Assembly: GCF_004340665.1 (NCBI RefSeq) | Contig: NZ_SLWO01000001.1 | Location: 62,001 to 126,000, forward strand | Source of the DNA: Pedobacter psychrotolerans | GTDB lineage: Bacteria > Bacteroidota > Bacteroidia > Sphingobacteriales > Sphingobacteriaceae | DNA: 64,000 bases | Reading direction: 5' to 3' | Shown: positions 1 to 9,112 of the stretch, piece after piece | How positions within the stretch are numbered: position 1 is the stretch's first letter | Layout: each line of letters begins with the position of its first letter | Made by a program: the position numbers and the translations under genes | Notes under the pieces: generated by a model | Told to the model about the DNA's origin: nothing | Seen by the model: the letters and a program-made list of their open reading frames with translations, nothing else | The model's database searches: none

Positions 1-1850
1 AAATTATTCAGACTGATATCTGCCTTATAGCTTTCCCTTCCTTTTGCTCCCTTCATTCCTGCAATTACAATGGCACCACCCATATCCGTTTGGATATTCA
101 TATTGGTATTGAAGTCAGTCATTGATCCGGTAAACTTTCCTTTGGCATTGATTACATTCGGAAGTTCAATAGATGGTGGAAGTGATTTTTTAGGTACAGC
201 CACCAGGATATCACTTTTTGTAACATGAAGTTTTTTAATATTCAGATCGAGAAAGGTTTTATTCACGTCAGGTAAGCCTTTAGCTGTTCCGCTAATGTCA
301 ATCTGTGTATTTTTTAATCCGCTGATTTGTAAAAGTGGAATGTTCAGGTTATTGAGATAGCCATTAACACTTGCATTCAGTTTGATTTTTTCATTGCGGT
401 AATTCGCCGGAATGGCATCGCTAAAATAGCCTGCATCCTTTAAGCCTATAACAGTATTTTTAAAATTTAGCGCCAGTTTCACTCTTTCAGGATGTTTGGT
501 TAAGTCATCCATTGAAGTAAAGTTAAGTTCCGTCGCATTTTCAATGGTGGTGTTTGGCGTTTTTAAAATGAAGTTGCTTAACTTAATCTGCTTGTCATTG
601 TATATCGCATTTCCTTTTAACTCTGTTAATGCAAATCCACTCTTTTCTTTTAACGATCCATTTTTAACATTCGCTTTAATCCCATCTGCACTATAGCTTA
701 CATCTCCTGCGCCGAAGGTTAGACCGCTAATTTTAAGGTGATTGAAATCCATGCCTTTAGGAGCAGCTTTTGCACCCAGGTTGTCAAATTGAAAATTATT
801 ATCCGCTAGGCTGATATTTTTAATCATCAAGCCCAAAGGTGATTTTTCTGGAACAACAGTGTCTTTAACCTTTTTTAATTCATTGCTTGGCGCAGGTTTA
901 AAGGCAAAAAGGATATTTGATTTATTTAATTTAGCATCCTCTACAGAATATTTACTATTCGTTAGATCTACCTTTAAATTTACTAAGCCTAATTCATTTA
1001 CATCGGCAATGGCTTTGGTTGTGGAGATCTGATCATCATAATTTACCTTAACATTGTTAAAGGCAAAATTCTCCACTTCAATTAAAGGCAGTTTGCCTGT
1101 TTCTTTCTGGCTGCTATCTACGCTGTTGGTAATGTGCTGTACCAATTGCGTTAAAGGTTTTTGCTGAAGGTATTTAAGAGAAGTATTATTTAAGTTAAGA
1201 TCTTTAATTATATAATGCTGGTTGGCTAAATCAAATGTTTTTAATTTAGTTTTCAATGCACCTAAATAAAGCTTCACGTCATTTCCGGCCACATCATCTC
1301 GATAGGTAATGCCAATATCTTCGAAAGAAACTTTATCTACAGAGAATTTAAGTGTGGAAGTTGTATCCTGATCAACTTTTTGTTCAGGTTTTTTCTGATC
1401 GCTCATAAAAGCGTCAACCAAAAAGGAAAAGTTAAAAGTGGTATCGGGATTAATGCGCTTTACATTCGCACGAATATTTTTTAACTCAATATTATTAATT
1501 TCAACCGTATTTTTTAGTAATTTAAATAGGCTGATGTCTACTGCTAATTTTTCAGCGTATAATAGCGTATCGCCCTTCCGGTCTTCAATGTAAAATTTGT
1601 TTAATACCACATCCTTTGGCAAGGCAATCTTGATGCTTTCTAAACTAACTTCGGTTTTAGTTTTGGTTTTAAGGTAGTTAATGGCCTTTCCTTTTACAAA
1701 ATTTTGTACGGCAGGAATGTTTAATGAGAGGGCTATACCTACAACCAGGATGATTATTGAAGCAATAACCCAAAGTAAAATTTTTAGACTTTTACGTACG
1801 TATTTATTCAAAGCAGATAGTGTTTGATGGTTTTTAAATGCTAAAAGCAT
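1..1850 (-). CDS. TamB/AsmA-like envelope protein, N-terminal part (runs off left edge)
   Basis: An uninterrupted minus-strand frame begins at the ATG at 1850 and runs through the left edge, giving over 610 residues. It starts with a short cytoplasmic segment and one hydrophobic anchor (about residues 22-42). A long periplasmic region follows, with repeating beta-rich segments such as 'LNIPAVQNFVKGKAINYL', 'NIELKNIRANVKRINPD' and 'LPLIEVENFAFNNVKVNYD'. This is the usual look of Bacteroidota TamB/AsmA-like proteins, large inner-membrane-anchored proteins linked to lipid or outer-membrane protein transport across the periplasm. It is divergent from cdd, 108 bases away. The C-terminal domain that would separate TamB from other AsmA-like proteins lies outside the window, so the subfamily is inferred. 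Confidence 0.8.
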   Translation of the reverse strand, partial: MLLAFKNHQTLSALNKYVRKSLKILLWVIASIIILVVGIALSLNIPAVQNFVKGKAINYLKTKTKTEVSLESIKIALPKDVVLNKFYIEDRKGDTLLYAEKLAVDISLFKLLKNTVEINNIELKNIRANVKRINPDTTFNFSFLVDAFMSDQKKPEQKVDQDTTSTLKFSVDKVSFEDIGITYRDDVAGNDVKLYLGALKTKLKTFDLANQHYIIKDLNLNNTSLKYLQQKPLTQLVQHITNSVDSSQKETGKLPLIEVENFAFNNVKVNYDDQISTTKAIADVNELGLVNLKVDLTNSKYSVEDAKLNKSNILFAFKPAPSNELKKVKDTVVPEKSPLGLMIKNISLADNNFQFDNLGAKAAPKGMDFNHLKISGLTFGAGDVSYSADGIKANVKNGSLKEKSGFALTELKGNAIYNDKQIKLSNFILKTPNTTIENATELNFTSMDDLTKHPERVKLALNFKNTVIGLKDAGYFSDAIPANYRNEKIKLNASVNGYLNNLNIPLLQISGLKNTQIDISGTAKGLPDVNKTFLDLNIKKLHVTKSDILVAVPKKSLPPSIELPNVINAKGKFTGSMTDFNTNMNIQTDMGGAIVIAGMKGAKGRESYKADISLNN

Positions 1851-1958
1851 ACCAATAAAATTAATTTTAATGGCATATTTATAAATAATACAAAAAATAA
1901 ACTAAATTGTTCACCCGCTACAAAAATTTAACATTAGCGGATTGATAATCAATTATAA

Positions 1959-2447
1959 ATGAAATTATTAAATCTGAATATTAGTTTTGAGCAATATACA
2001 GGCATTGGTGAATTAGGTGAACAGGATCAGTCACTTTGTAAAAAAGCAGAACAGGCCTTAGAAAGTTCATACTCACCTTACTCAAAATTTAGAGTAGGTA
2101 CGGCAATCCGTTTAGCATCAGGCGAAACTATTCTTGGTAGCAACCAGGAAAATTTGGCGTATCCATCAGGATTGTGTGCAGAACGTGTTGCACTATTTTC
2201 TATCGGATCCAATCAACCCAATGCCATTATTGAAAGTATGGCCATCACTGCCCAAACTGATAACTTCAATATCACAAAACCCATTACCTCATGTGGTGGT
2301 TGTTTGCAGGTAATGGCAGAATTTGAACGTAAACAAGCAACGCCAATTGAAGTGATTTTTTATTGTCTCAACGGCGAGATTTTAAAAGTGCCAAGCGTAA
2401 AAAGTTTGCTGCCTTTTTCTTTTGTAGAAGATAGGTTGGAAAGATAG
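1959..2447 (+). CDS. cdd: Cytidine deaminase
   Basis: A 162-residue zinc-dependent cytidine deaminase, which hydrolyses cytidine or deoxycytidine to the uridine form in pyrimidine salvage. The zinc and catalytic motif C73-A-E75 lies in 'YPSGLCAERVALF', and the second zinc pair is C112-G-G-C115. The substrate-binding block 'YSPYSKFRVGTAI' is at about residues 39-50. The length fits the homotetrameric class with a short N-terminal extension. The arginine often found after the second zinc cysteine (CRQ) is leucine here. It is monocistronic, divergent from the TamB-like gene, with parC 171 bases downstream on the same strand. Confidence 0.95.
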   Translation: MKLLNLNISFEQYTGIGELGEQDQSLCKKAEQALESSYSPYSKFRVGTAIRLASGETILGSNQENLAYPSGLCAERVALFSIGSNQPNAIIESMAITAQTDNFNITKPITSCGGCLQVMAEFERKQATPIEVIFYCLNGEILKVPSVKSLLPFSFVEDRLER

Positions 2448-2618
2448 CACTTTATCGAAGCTAAAAAACTAGCATCATAAAAAATAACCGCTGCATCAAA
2501 ACTGCCAAACTTAATTTTTTATATCATTCCATAAAAGGTGCACATTGAATGTGCATAACCTCTGTTCATTCGGTGAGATCATTTTTATTATATTTACGGC
2601 TGCCAATTTTGTAAATAG

Positions 2619-5582
2619 ATGAGTGAAGAATTAGACCAAAACATAAACGAAGAACACAAGCATACCGTAACGCCAATTAATGGTTTATACGAAAATTGGT
2701 TTCTGGATTATGCGTCTTATGTGATCCTGGATCGTGCCGTTCCGCATATCCATGATGGTTTAAAACCTGTACAACGGCGGATTATGCATTCATTGAAAGA
2801 GATGGATGACGGGCGTTTTAATAAGGCGGCTAACGTAATCGGAAATACCATGAAGTATCACCCACATGGTGATGCCTCCATTGGTGATGCGATGGTGCAA
2901 ATTGGTCAGAAAGATTTACTCATAGACATGCAGGGTAACTGGGGCGATCCCATTACCGGCGACAGCGCTGCGGCTCCACGTTACATCGAAGCCCGTTTGT
3001 CGAAATTTGCAAATGAGGTAGTTTTCAATCCGGATACTACCGAATGGCAATTAAGTTACGATGGACGGAATAACGAACCAATCACTTTACCTGTTAAATT
3101 TCCCTTGTTATTGGCGCAAGGAGCAGAAGGTATTGCCGTAGGTTTGGCTACGAAGGTAATGCCGCATAATTTCAATGAATTGCTGGATGCCTCCATTGAG
3201 GTATTAAAAGATATTCGACCAAATATTGTACCCGATTTCTTCACCGGGGGGATGGCTGATTTCTCGAATTATAATGAAGGACAACGGGGTGGAAAAATCA
3301 GGGTTAGGGCGAAAATTACAGAGAAGGATAAGAAAACGCTGGTAATTACTGAAGTTCCTTACAGTACCACAACCAGTTCGGTAATCGACAGTATTTTGGC
3401 AGCCAATGATAAAGGCAAAATCAAAATCAAAAAAATTGAAGACAGTACCGCAGCACATGTAGAAATTATCGTGCATCTGGCTCCGGGAATTTCGCCTGAT
3501 GTAACCATTGATGCATTATATGCCTTTACCGCCTGTGAAGTGTCCATTTCTCCAAATACCTGTATTATTCAGGGAGATAAGCCACACTTTTTAAGTGTGA
3601 ACGATATTCTGATTGAAAATACAAAACACACTAAACGTTTATTAAAAAGAGAACTTGAGATTCGTCTGCATGAATTGCAGGAGAAAATTTTCTTCAGTTC
3701 CTTACTTAAAATATTTATTCAGGAGGGGATGTATAAAAATCCTGAATATGAAAACTCTACTAATTTTGATACCGTAGTGGAGGTTTTACACCGCTTGTTC
3801 GAACCTTTCAAGCCCTCGCTTTACCGCGAAATTTTGCCAGAAGATTTTAAAAAGCTGATCGATAAACCGATGAGTAGCATCACCCGTTTTGATGTGAAAA
3901 AAGCCGATGAGCAAATGAAAAATCTGGAAGATGAGATTAAGGTGGTTAAAAATCATTTGAAACACCTTACAGATTATACCATAGCCTGGTTCCAGAAATT
4001 AAAAGATAAATATGGAAAAGGAAGAGAGCGCAGAACTGAAATCCGCTTGTTTGATCGGGTGGAAGCCTCAAAAGTAGCTTTAGCAAATGTAAAATTATAT
4101 GTCAACCGTGAAGATGGTTTTATCGGCACAGGCTTGCGTAAGGATGAGTTTATTGCAGATTGCTCTGATATAGATGAAGTAATCGTTTTCCGTGAGGATG
4201 GGAAATGCATGATTACCAAAGTTGCGGATAAAACCTTCGTTGGGAAGGGGATTATCCACGCCCAGGTTTTTAAGAAAAACGACGAACGAACCATCTATAA
4301 TATGATTTATAAAGATGGTGGCACAGGAGTAGCTTACATTAAACGTTTTGCAGTGGTTGGCGTAACAAGAGATAAAGAATACGATTTAACCAAAGGATCA
4401 AAAGGTTCGAAAGTTTTATATTTTACGGCCAATCCGAATGGTGAAGCAGAAATTATAAATGTGGCTCTGAAACCGCATTCTAAATTACGTAAACTTCAGT
4501 TTGATCAGGATTTTGCGGAAGTGGCCATTAAAGGTCGTGGATCGCAAGGGAATATTATTTCTAAATATCCGGTTAAAAAAATTACCTTAAAAAGTAAAGG
4601 CGTTTCCACGCTGTCAGGGTTAAAAATCTGGTATGATGATTTATTAAAGCGTTTAAATGTAGATGGCAGAGGGAAATATCTTGGTGAGTTTGATGGCGAT
4701 GACAGAATTTTGCAGGTGCATAAGGATGGTTATTATGAATTGAGCTCATTTGAATTGAGCAATCATTTTGATGACGGCTTAATTCTGATTGAGAAATTTG
4801 ATCCTGAAAAGATCTTTGCTGCAGTTCATTTTGAAGGCAAAGCACAGAATTATTTCATTAAGCGTTTTGTTTTTGAGTTACAGTCTATTGGTAGGAAAAC
4901 AATTTTTATCAGCGAAGAGCAGAAATCGAAGTTATTGTTTTTAACGGCTCATCCGGCAGCGAAGGTAGTTGTTGATGTGCTTAAAGGTAAAACACAAATT
5001 CCAGAGACACTAGATTTAATGCTTGCAGAGTTAATTGATGTAAAAGGTTTGAAAGCCAATGGCAATCGTTTGTCTCCACATGATGTACAAAAGGTAGTGC
5101 TGTTAGAGCCTGAAATTGAGGTAGAAGAATCGGATGAAAATGAACCTGGAGGAGAAGATAAAGATCTAAATGAGACGGAAACTGCTGAAGAAGTTATTAC
5201 TGAATCTGTAACAATTGAGGAAGCTGAACCTGAAGAAATTGAAAAGGTTGCAGAAACGCCAGTGGTGGAACAACCGAAACCGAAGTTTGAACGCAAGATA
5301 GCGCCTACTGTTGAAGAGAAAATGGTGGTGGAAGAAAAGCCGATAGTCAAGCAACCAGCTCCGGAACCAATAGAAATTATAGAGAAAGAAACCAAGACAG
5401 AAGAAAAAACTATTGAAAAAGAGGGAATAGAAAAACCAAAACCTGCGGCTGCAAAAGAAGAGAAAACTAAACTTAAAGAGAAACCAAAGGCAGAAGAAAA
5501 ACCAGCTAAAAAAGTTGATTTTGAAATCACCAATCCTAATGATATAGAGATTGATGACAAAGGGCAATTAGGGTTGTTTTAG
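2619..5582 (+). CDS. parC: DNA topoisomerase IV subunit A
   Basis: A 987-residue type IIA topoisomerase A subunit, which breaks and rejoins DNA to decatenate chromosomes together with ParE (not in the window). The N-terminal part carries 'DGLKPVQRRIMHSL', the helix 'HPHGDASIGDAM' (residues 81-92) and the catalytic tyrosine Y122 in 'APRYIEARLS'. A coiled-coil region is near residues 430-460 and a beta-pinwheel-like C-terminal domain follows. From about residue 830 there is a low-complexity tail of roughly 140 residues rich in Glu, Lys and Pro, closing with 'IEIDDKGQLGLF'. The position matching the quinolone-contact serine of E. coli ParC is alanine (A86). A -7-like box TATATTTA lies at 2589-2596. 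The large size fits Bacteroidota ParC rather than GyrA. Confidence 0.93.
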   Translation: MSEELDQNINEEHKHTVTPINGLYENWFLDYASYVILDRAVPHIHDGLKPVQRRIMHSLKEMDDGRFNKAANVIGNTMKYHPHGDASIGDAMVQIGQKDLLIDMQGNWGDPITGDSAAAPRYIEARLSKFANEVVFNPDTTEWQLSYDGRNNEPITLPVKFPLLLAQGAEGIAVGLATKVMPHNFNELLDASIEVLKDIRPNIVPDFFTGGMADFSNYNEGQRGGKIRVRAKITEKDKKTLVITEVPYSTTTSSVIDSILAANDKGKIKIKKIEDSTAAHVEIIVHLAPGISPDVTIDALYAFTACEVSISPNTCIIQGDKPHFLSVNDILIENTKHTKRLLKRELEIRLHELQEKIFFSSLLKIFIQEGMYKNPEYENSTNFDTVVEVLHRLFEPFKPSLYREILPEDFKKLIDKPMSSITRFDVKKADEQMKNLEDEIKVVKNHLKHLTDYTIAWFQKLKDKYGKGRERRTEIRLFDRVEASKVALANVKLYVNREDGFIGTGLRKDEFIADCSDIDEVIVFREDGKCMITKVADKTFVGKGIIHAQVFKKNDERTIYNMIYKDGGTGVAYIKRFAVVGVTRDKEYDLTKGSKGSKVLYFTANPNGEAEIINVALKPHSKLRKLQFDQDFAEVAIKGRGSQGNIISKYPVKKITLKSKGVSTLSGLKIWYDDLLKRLNVDGRGKYLGEFDGDDRILQVHKDGYYELSSFELSNHFDDGLILIEKFDPEKIFAAVHFEGKAQNYFIKRFVFELQSIGRKTIFISEEQKSKLLFLTAHPAAKVVVDVLKGKTQIPETLDLMLAELIDVKGLKANGNRLSPHDVQKVVLLEPEIEVEESDENEPGGEDKDLNETETAEEVITESVTIEEAEPEEIEKVAETPVVEQPKPKFERKIAPTVEEKMVVEEKPIVKQPAPEPIEIIEKETKTEEKTIEKEGIEKPKPAAAKEEKTKLKEKPKAEEKPAKKVDFEITNPNDIEIDDKGQLGLF

Positions 5583-5913
5583 TATAGGTCGTTAATGCGA
5601 GGGATAATTCACAACTATTTAGGTAAGATCCTGAATCAAGTTCAGGAGGGCGATTCGTTGCAAAGTGATTTCCTCGAGGCATTATCGCGATAAAACATAG
5701 GTAGGTTGGTGAGACACCAACCTGTAGAATCTTGTTATTTAGAATGCCGAACAATAACGGTCGTCATTGCGAGGCACGAAGCAATCTTAACACGACCGCT
5801 ATCTTCAACAACCTATCGGTCTGGTGTCTCACCAACCGAAACACAATATCAGTCGCCTGATGAAGGTGGAAATGTAAATTCCATATAGAACCAAAACCTA
5901 TCAATTTAAAAAC
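5583..5913. other. Gene-free gap between parC and the pnuT promoter, filled with degraded repeats
   Basis: No supported gene. The stretch holds short palindromic repeats: GGTTGGTG-AGA-CACCAACC at 5704-5722, an inverted copy of its first 15 bases at 5823-5837, and between them one half-unit of the GTCATTGCGAGG repeat family (5763-5786). A 60-codon plus-strand frame at 5706-5888 is made almost wholly of repeat sequence and is not treated as a gene. Confidence 0.8.
5700..5840. repeat. Composite inverted repeat (GGTTGGTGAGACACC arms around a GTCATTGC half-unit)
   Basis: The outer arms GGTTGGTGAGACACC (5704-5718) and GGTGTCTCACCAACC (5823-5837) are exact reverse complements. The left arm is itself part of a perfect hairpin, 5704-5722. 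Inside lies GTCATTGC ... GCAATC (5763-5786), one half of a repeat seen at several other places in the window. Confidence 0.8.
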
Positions 5914-5921
5914 TATATTTG
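5914..5921 (+). promoter_or_regulatory. Bacteroidota-type -7 promoter box for the TPP riboswitch/pnuT transcript
   Basis: TATATTTG matches TAnnTTTG exactly. Transcription would start around 5927, at the 5' edge of the TPP aptamer, which supports the assignment. No clear -33 TTG is visible. Confidence 0.65.
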
Positions 5922-5927
5922 CCTTAC

Positions 5928-6104
5928 TCAAAGGGGTGCTAGTGACATTGCGATTTCTATTGCAACCATTGGCTGAGATTACACCCAAAAGAGGTAGAAG
6001 GTGTAAGATCTAAAGGTAGATGGTTTCCAAACCCTCCGCTTTTAAATCCTCCATCCCTCTGCCTTACACTACCTGATTCGGATAATGCCGACGTAGGGAA
6101 GAGG
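5928..6104 (+). promoter_or_regulatory. TPP (thiamine pyrophosphate) riboswitch
   Basis: The conserved THI-box parts are present in order: GGGGTGC at 5933-5939, GGCTGAGATTACACCC at 5971-5986, and ACCTGATTCGGATAATGCC from 6071 followed by GACGTAGGGAAG at 6090-6101. About 84 bases separate the CUGAGA half from ACCTGAT, so the optional P3 extension is long. GTGTAAG (6001-6007) can pair with CTTACAC (6063-6069), and GTAGATGG with CCATC further in. It sits 77 bases before the thiamine-transporter-like pnuT gene. Repression of pnuT by TPP is inferred from the family. Confidence 0.95.
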
Positions 6105-6180
6105 TTAAATTCAAAATACTGTTTCGCCCTGAAAGCAGTTTCAATTATTTTTTATTAGTCGCAAGACAAAATTATTGTAA

Positions 6181-6801
6181 ATGAATTTTCAAGAGTGGTT
6201 CAGGCTTTTTCAACAACAAATTCTACATACTTCAATCATAGAATGGCTCGCCGTTGGCTTCGGTGTTTCTGAGGTTTTACTTGCCAAAAAAAATAATATC
6301 TGGTTATATCCTACTGGAATTATTTCCATTCTTTTATCCATGTTTCTTTTGCTTAATGTGAAGCTATACGCAGAAATGTTGCTCAGTATTTATTATTTGG
6401 TGATGAGTGTTTATGGCTGGATGATTTGGAAAAAGCGCAAGATTGAAGGCGAGAACCAAGTATCATGGAGTACAAACCAAGAGTTGTTAATCGCCATATT
6501 GATTTCCACTGTAGGTTTCTTCATTTTGTATTTTGTATTACGAAATCACACAGACTCTGATGTACCGCTTCTTGATGCCTTTGTTTCATCAACTGCATGG
6601 GCAGGAATGTGGCTGCTGGCAAAACGTAAAATTGAGAACTGGATTTTCCTTAATATCTCCAATATCGTTGCTATTCCCTTATTATTTCATAAAAAGCTAC
6701 CACTGATGGCCTGCTTAACTACTTTTCTTTTTGTGGTAGCGATACTCGGTTTTATAGAATGGAAGAAAATTATTGGCAAAAGAAACCTTAGAATGGCCTA
6801 G
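6181..6801 (+). CDS. pnuT: PnuC-family transporter, probably thiamine-specific (PnuT)
   Basis: A 206-residue integral membrane protein with about seven hydrophobic segments and the PnuC-family signature 'YLVMSVYGWMIWKKR' near residues 74-88, plus 'WLLAKRKIENWIFLNISN' in the second half. PnuC relatives are facilitators that take up unphosphorylated vitamins, which a cytoplasmic kinase then traps. The TPP riboswitch immediately upstream is the reason to call thiamine rather than nicotinamide riboside, as established for PnuT in Bacteroidota. No thiamine kinase gene is adjacent. Specificity rests on the riboswitch, not on residues seen in the protein. Confidence 0.88.
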   Translation: MNFQEWFRLFQQQILHTSIIEWLAVGFGVSEVLLAKKNNIWLYPTGIISILLSMFLLLNVKLYAEMLLSIYYLVMSVYGWMIWKKRKIEGENQVSWSTNQELLIAILISTVGFFILYFVLRNHTDSDVPLLDAFVSSTAWAGMWLLAKRKIENWIFLNISNIVAIPLLFHKKLPLMACLTTFLFVVAILGFIEWKKIIGKRNLRMA

Positions 6802-6868
6802 TTTTTCACAATCAAAGTTGTTTTCTACGAATTCAACATTACCGTGGAAATAAATAAACAGAAAAAAT

Positions 6869-7960
6869 ATGCGAAATACATTAACACAAACCTGGCAGGA
6901 AAAAGTAAAAGAATTTGCAGCGCAATCTGAAGAAATGGGTGAGCTATATCCGGCAATTCTGGAACTTGCTTATCAGGGAAACTGGTTTAAGCTTTTTGTG
7001 CCAGAAGTTTATGGAGGAGCGGGGAAAAAACTTCCTGAAATTTTAAGGTTGGAAGAGGAACTGGCAGAGGCTGACGGAAGTTTAGGATGGACAGTTACAC
7101 TTTGTGCGGGCGCAGCCTGGTTTGCAGGTTTTTTAGATCAGGGATTAGCGAAAGAAATCTTTGCCGAAAGGGAAGTTTGTTTTGCAGGTAGTGGTGCTGT
7201 TGGAGGAACAGCCATTAGAACTGAAAATGGTTACCTGATAAATGGTCATTGGAAATATGCCAGTGGTGCTTTGCACGCAACTATTTTTACAGCAAACTGT
7301 ACTATAAAGGAAATGGATGGTACTGATCTTTTAGATGAAGATGGAAATCCTGAAGTCATGTCTTTTATCCTTAAAAAAGAAGAAGTGGAAATTCTATCTG
7401 GCTGGTCATATTTTGGCTTGATTGCAACAGGAAGCCATGCATTCGAAGTAAAAGATTTGATTGTACCGTTAAATAGAACCTTTAAGATAAATGATGATAT
7501 TAAAGTGGCCGATCAAGGCTTTGATTACCCTTTTTTACAACTGGCAGAAACTACGCTGGCTGTAAATAGTCTTGGCATGGGGCAGCACTTTATTCAGTTG
7601 GTTGAAAGTTCTTTTTTGTCACGTACTGGTTTGCGCAGATACAATGAAGATCAAATAGCCTTCTTCAACATGGAATTAAATAAATGCAAAACAGAAGTTG
7701 AAACTTTAAAGATTCAATTTTATCAAGCTTTTGATGAGTCTTGGAATCAGCTAATTAACGTAGGAGTGATCGATCATCAGCAGCTGGAAACTGTAAGTAA
7801 GGTAAGTAGAAAACTTACTCATGCTTGCAGAAGAGCTACAGATACACTTTTTCCTTATTGCGGACTGGAAGCTGCGAAAAAGGAATCTGAAATTAACCGG
7901 GTTTGGCGAGATATTCATACGGCAAGCCAGCATGCATTGTTAACTTTTGAAAATTTATAG
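6869..7960 (+). CDS. Acyl-CoA dehydrogenase-fold flavoprotein
   Basis: A 363-residue protein of the acyl-CoA dehydrogenase superfamily. Its N-terminal helical part ends in 'FKLFVPEVYGGAGKKLPEIL', a middle beta domain includes 'GYLINGHWKYASGALHAT' and 'WSYFGLIATGSHAFEV', and a C-terminal helical bundle follows. The 'GHWKYASG' block resembles the FAD/FMN-dependent monooxygenase-like members (HsaA/DszC type) more than classical fatty-acyl-CoA dehydrogenases. No catalytic glutamate was assigned. It starts 67 bases after pnuT on the same strand and could share its transcript. A strong terminator follows at 8013-8043. The substrate is unknown. Confidence 0.8.
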   Translation: MRNTLTQTWQEKVKEFAAQSEEMGELYPAILELAYQGNWFKLFVPEVYGGAGKKLPEILRLEEELAEADGSLGWTVTLCAGAAWFAGFLDQGLAKEIFAEREVCFAGSGAVGGTAIRTENGYLINGHWKYASGALHATIFTANCTIKEMDGTDLLDEDGNPEVMSFILKKEEVEILSGWSYFGLIATGSHAFEVKDLIVPLNRTFKINDDIKVADQGFDYPFLQLAETTLAVNSLGMGQHFIQLVESSFLSRTGLRRYNEDQIAFFNMELNKCKTEVETLKIQFYQAFDESWNQLINVGVIDHQQLETVSKVSRKLTHACRRATDTLFPYCGLEAAKKESEINRVWRDIHTASQHALLTFENL

Positions 7961-8012
7961 TAAACATAATTTCGAGTCGTTTTCGACCTTAAAATCTTTG
8001 AATAATAAAAAA

Positions 8013-8043
8013 GCCCCCAATAAGTGTTTAACTTTTTGGGGGC
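8013..8043. terminator. Bidirectional intrinsic terminator
   Basis: GCCCCCAATAAG and CTTTTTGGGGGC form a GC-rich stem with a seven-base loop, flanked by A- and T-rich sequence. It separates the plus-strand flavoprotein gene from the convergent lipoprotein gene and can serve both. Confidence 0.85.
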
Positions 8044-8065
8044 GGTGCAATCTAGGGATTTTTTA

Positions 8066-9112
8066 TTATTGATACTGAATGTAGATCGGTTTCGGTGTAA
8101 GTTTTAATAACTCTTCCGGAGTCATTAATCGTTTAGGTTCTTTTTTCAAATCATTTTTATAGAAGAGTTTGAAACCTGTGAACTGTACGGGTTCGCCATA
8201 AACGAAATGGCGATAAGTACCTTTCTTCAACTCGGGTTCACCCCATCCATCCATGTGTATAACCACTTGTACTTCCGGACGTAATTTAATGTTTGCGGAG
8301 TTGGTTACCATTTTCTTAGTAAAGCGGTGTAAAACAAATACTTTCGGAGGCAAGTTATATTTTTTAACCATGTCAGCAAGGTATCCTGTTACATAGTTGA
8401 TATCAGCAGCATCATAAGTTCCGATTTTTTTACCAGGAAGAGAACCATCTTTCATCGAAAACTCCGGATCTATTCCTAAGTGTACATTTGGCATTTGAAG
8501 GTATTTTTCAATATGTGGAAGTTCGGCTTTGATGGTACTTAGTGCAACTTGCAAATCAAGAAATACAATGGTATTTGGCTGCATTTGAGCGATCTTCAAA
8601 ACAGAATCAATCTGTTTATTTCCCATTCTGTTGATGTATTTTTTATCCTTTCCCGGTGTTCCGCTTGCTACTGCAGCGATATAATGCAAACCAGCTTGTA
8701 CCGGTGTGGATGGATCAGCCTTTTCCCAACGTTTGATTTCTGCATTTAAACGTTGCCACATTTCTTTTGGTGCATATTCACCTAAAGCACCCATTTTTTT
8801 AGAGTGTAGGTTTCCATAATAAACAACGATTCTTTTAAATGGCAAAATTGCGCCGGCCAGTGGAACAGGTTGGTTTTTAACTGGCCACTTTCCTGTTGTA
8901 TCACCATTTGCCAGTTTTTTAACCAGCGAATCATATAATTTTGGATCAACAGGCTTCATCACGTTTGCTGTTGAATCTGCTTTCTTTTTAGTAGTATCAG
9001 ATGCATTCTTGCCAGTGCCATTGCTGCTTTTGCCATCTGAATTGCAGTTTGCAAATAAACTTATCGCAGCGAAACCGAGAATAATGGTGCCTGCTAATTT
9101 GGGAAATTTCAT
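8066..9112 (-). CDS. Uncharacterised lipoprotein
   Basis: A 348-residue secreted protein with a signal peptide and lipobox 'LFANC' (lipid-modified C23). A Ser/Thr/Lys/Asp-rich linker runs to about residue 55. The rest is a soluble domain of about 280 residues with alternating beta strands and helices, including 'FKRIVVYYGN', 'NTIVFLDLQVA', 'VHLGIDPEFSM', 'VFVLHRF' and 'VQVVIHMDGWGEP'. That pattern, with acidic residues at strand ends, suggests a TIM-barrel enzyme, perhaps a glycoside hydrolase-like fold. This is inference and I do not recognise the family. It has its own terminator downstream and lies 94 bases beyond the methyltransferase gene's stop. Confidence 0.75.
   Translation of the reverse strand: MKFPKLAGTIILGFAAISLFANCNSDGKSSNGTGKNASDTTKKKADSTANVMKPVDPKLYDSLVKKLANGDTTGKWPVKNQPVPLAGAILPFKRIVVYYGNLHSKKMGALGEYAPKEMWQRLNAEIKRWEKADPSTPVQAGLHYIAAVASGTPGKDKKYINRMGNKQIDSVLKIAQMQPNTIVFLDLQVALSTIKAELPHIEKYLQMPNVHLGIDPEFSMKDGSLPGKKIGTYDAADINYVTGYLADMVKKYNLPPKVFVLHRFTKKMVTNSANIKLRPEVQVVIHMDGWGEPELKKGTYRHFVYGEPVQFTGFKLFYKNDLKKEPKRLMTPEELLKLTPKPIYIQYQ

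Noticed and set aside
496-696. Sixty-six-codon plus-strand frame with a signal-like sequence
   Set aside because: Antisense to the TamB-like gene, which has a continuous and convincing frame.
4949-5567. Two long minus-strand open frames opposite the end of parC
   Set aside because: They mirror the Glu/Lys/Pro-rich tail of parC and are low-complexity Ser/Phe-rich sequences with no family features.
5706-5888. Sixty-codon plus-strand frame before the TPP riboswitch
   Set aside because: It is made of palindromic repeat sequence and has no recognisable domain.
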